Source: CAZZCS01 sp964652645
Lineage (GTDB): Bacteria > Cloacimonadota > Cloacimonadia > Cloacimonadales > Cloacimonadaceae
Assembly (NCBI GenBank): GCA_964652645.1
Contig: CAZZCS010000111.1
Coordinates: 1-7,085 of the forward strand
Length of the DNA: 7,085 bases
Direction: 5' to 3'
The notes below the pieces were generated by a model. It saw only the letters and a program-made list of their open reading frames with translations. It was not told where the DNA came from and searched no databases. A program made the position numbers and the translations under genes. Shown here piece after piece: positions 6,610-7,085 of this stretch. Numbering within the stretch: the first letter of the stretch is position 1; each line of letters opens with the position of its first letter.

Positions 6610-7085
6610 TTACACATCCAACGCCACCCCATTGTCTTTCAGCCACTGCACCTGTTTATGATAGTCCGGGACGACCTTATCCACTTCATTCCAGAAGTCC
6701 TTGCTGTGCCGCTTATATTTGAAATGCGCCAGTTCGTGCACGATCAGGTAATTTATCACACTCACTGGTGCCATCATGATCTTCCAATTGAAATTGACTT
6801 TGGGTCGCTTATCTGAACATGATGCCCACCTATTCTTCAGATCGATAATTGAGACGGCTTCCACACTGATCCCCATCATTTGCGCGAAACGTTGTACCCT
6901 GGGCTCGATAAACACCTTTCCACGATGCCGATAGAACTCTTTGAACATATCTCTCAGCTTATCTTCAGAACCTTCCGGAGCATAGAAGTGCCTGCCTCTG
7001 AACTGGATGCCATCGACCTCGTCGTTATATTGCAGATAGTAGTTCCTGCCCAGATAGAGGAAGGATTGCCCATTCACCAGTTCCC
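6610..7085 (-). CDS. DUF45/YgjP-type (M48-like) zinc metallopeptidase, 5'-truncated by the window edge
   Basis: This is the C-terminal part of a putative zinc-dependent peptidase of the YgjP/DUF45 family, probably cytoplasmic because no signal peptide or membrane segment is visible in the part seen. The zinc site is clear: HELAH, then a third histidine six residues later, then KDFW, giving the family pattern HExxH-x5-H-x3-FW. About 25 residues earlier lies RWASCS, the counterpart of the usual RWGSCS. A GTG at 7075-7077 could be read as a start and would give 155 residues. However, the frame stays open to the window edge (…E-L-V-N-G-Q-S-F-L-Y-L-G), which matches the middle of family members, and no ribosome binding site precedes the GTG. 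The real start is therefore outside, and the full protein is probably about 230 residues. It ends 22 bases before the OLD gene and is probably co-transcribed with it. Substrate unknown. The family is often found beside type I restriction genes (recalled, not shown here). Confidence 0.9.
   Translation of the reverse strand, partial: ELVNGQSFLYLGRNYYLQYNDEVDGIQFRGRHFYAPEGSEDKLRDMFKEFYRHRGKVFIEPRVQRFAQMMGISVEAVSIIDLKNRWASCSDKRPKVNFNWKIMMAPVSVINYLIVHELAHFKYKRHSKDFWNEVDKVVPDYHKQVQWLKDNGVALDV

Noticed and set aside
6598..6640. Internal promoter before the OLD gene (TAATAA-like -10 with an AAGACA-like -35)
   Set aside because: The -35 match is poor, the spacer is about 20 bases, and the -10 lies in the metallopeptidase stop region. 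With a 22-base gap, read-through from upstream is simpler.
7075..7077. GTG as the true start of the metallopeptidase
   Set aside because: The frame continues open to the window edge with residues that fit the family, and no Shine-Dalgarno sequence is seen. The gene is truncated by the window, not short.

Overview
This window is one tightly packed, co-directional gene block. All four genes lie on the minus strand, so transcription runs from 7085 towards 1. No intergenic stretch is longer than 22 bases, and no tRNA, rRNA, CRISPR array or insertion sequence was seen. In transcription order the genes are: (1) the 3' part of a DUF45/YgjP-type zinc metallopeptidase (6610-7085, its beginning lies outside the window); (2) a 682-residue OLD-family ATPase-nuclease with a C-terminal TOPRIM domain (4539-6587); (3) a 657-residue UvrD-type SF1A helicase (2556-4529); (4) a large protein (1-2545, 848 residues visible, 3' end outside the window) that joins an N-terminal Swt1-type HEPN domain to a RapA/SNF2-like SF2 helicase.

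Genes 2 and 3 have the architecture of a class 2 OLD nuclease followed by a UvrD-like helicase, which is the arrangement of the Gabija anti-phage system (GajA plus GajB). Both proteins are about 100 to 160 residues longer than the roughly 580- and 490-residue Gabija proteins I recall, so 'Gabija-like' is safer than 'Gabija'. Gene 4 is the most unusual part. A HEPN domain with an intact Arg-x4-His motif, usual for HEPN ribonucleases, is fused to an SNF2-type DNA translocase. It starts 10 bases after the UvrD helicase stop, with a ribosome binding site that overlaps that stop. The metallopeptidase at the upstream end belongs to a family that, as I recall, often sits beside type I restriction hsdR genes, so the block may continue into a larger defence island.

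How the genes may work together is inference. The OLD protein would bind ATP and nick or cut DNA, the UvrD helicase would unwind or sense DNA ends, and the HEPN-SNF2 protein could translocate on DNA and add an RNase or toxin output. The tight spacing supports co-expression, not a proven complex.

The host cannot be named from this window. ATG starts, GGAGG/GAGGG ribosome binding sites and roughly 40% GC fit many bacteria, and archaea are not excluded. Hand counts on sampled lines suggest the OLD gene is more AT-rich (about 35-40% GC) than the metallopeptidase end (about 46-47%), which would fit a mosaic, horizontally assembled island.
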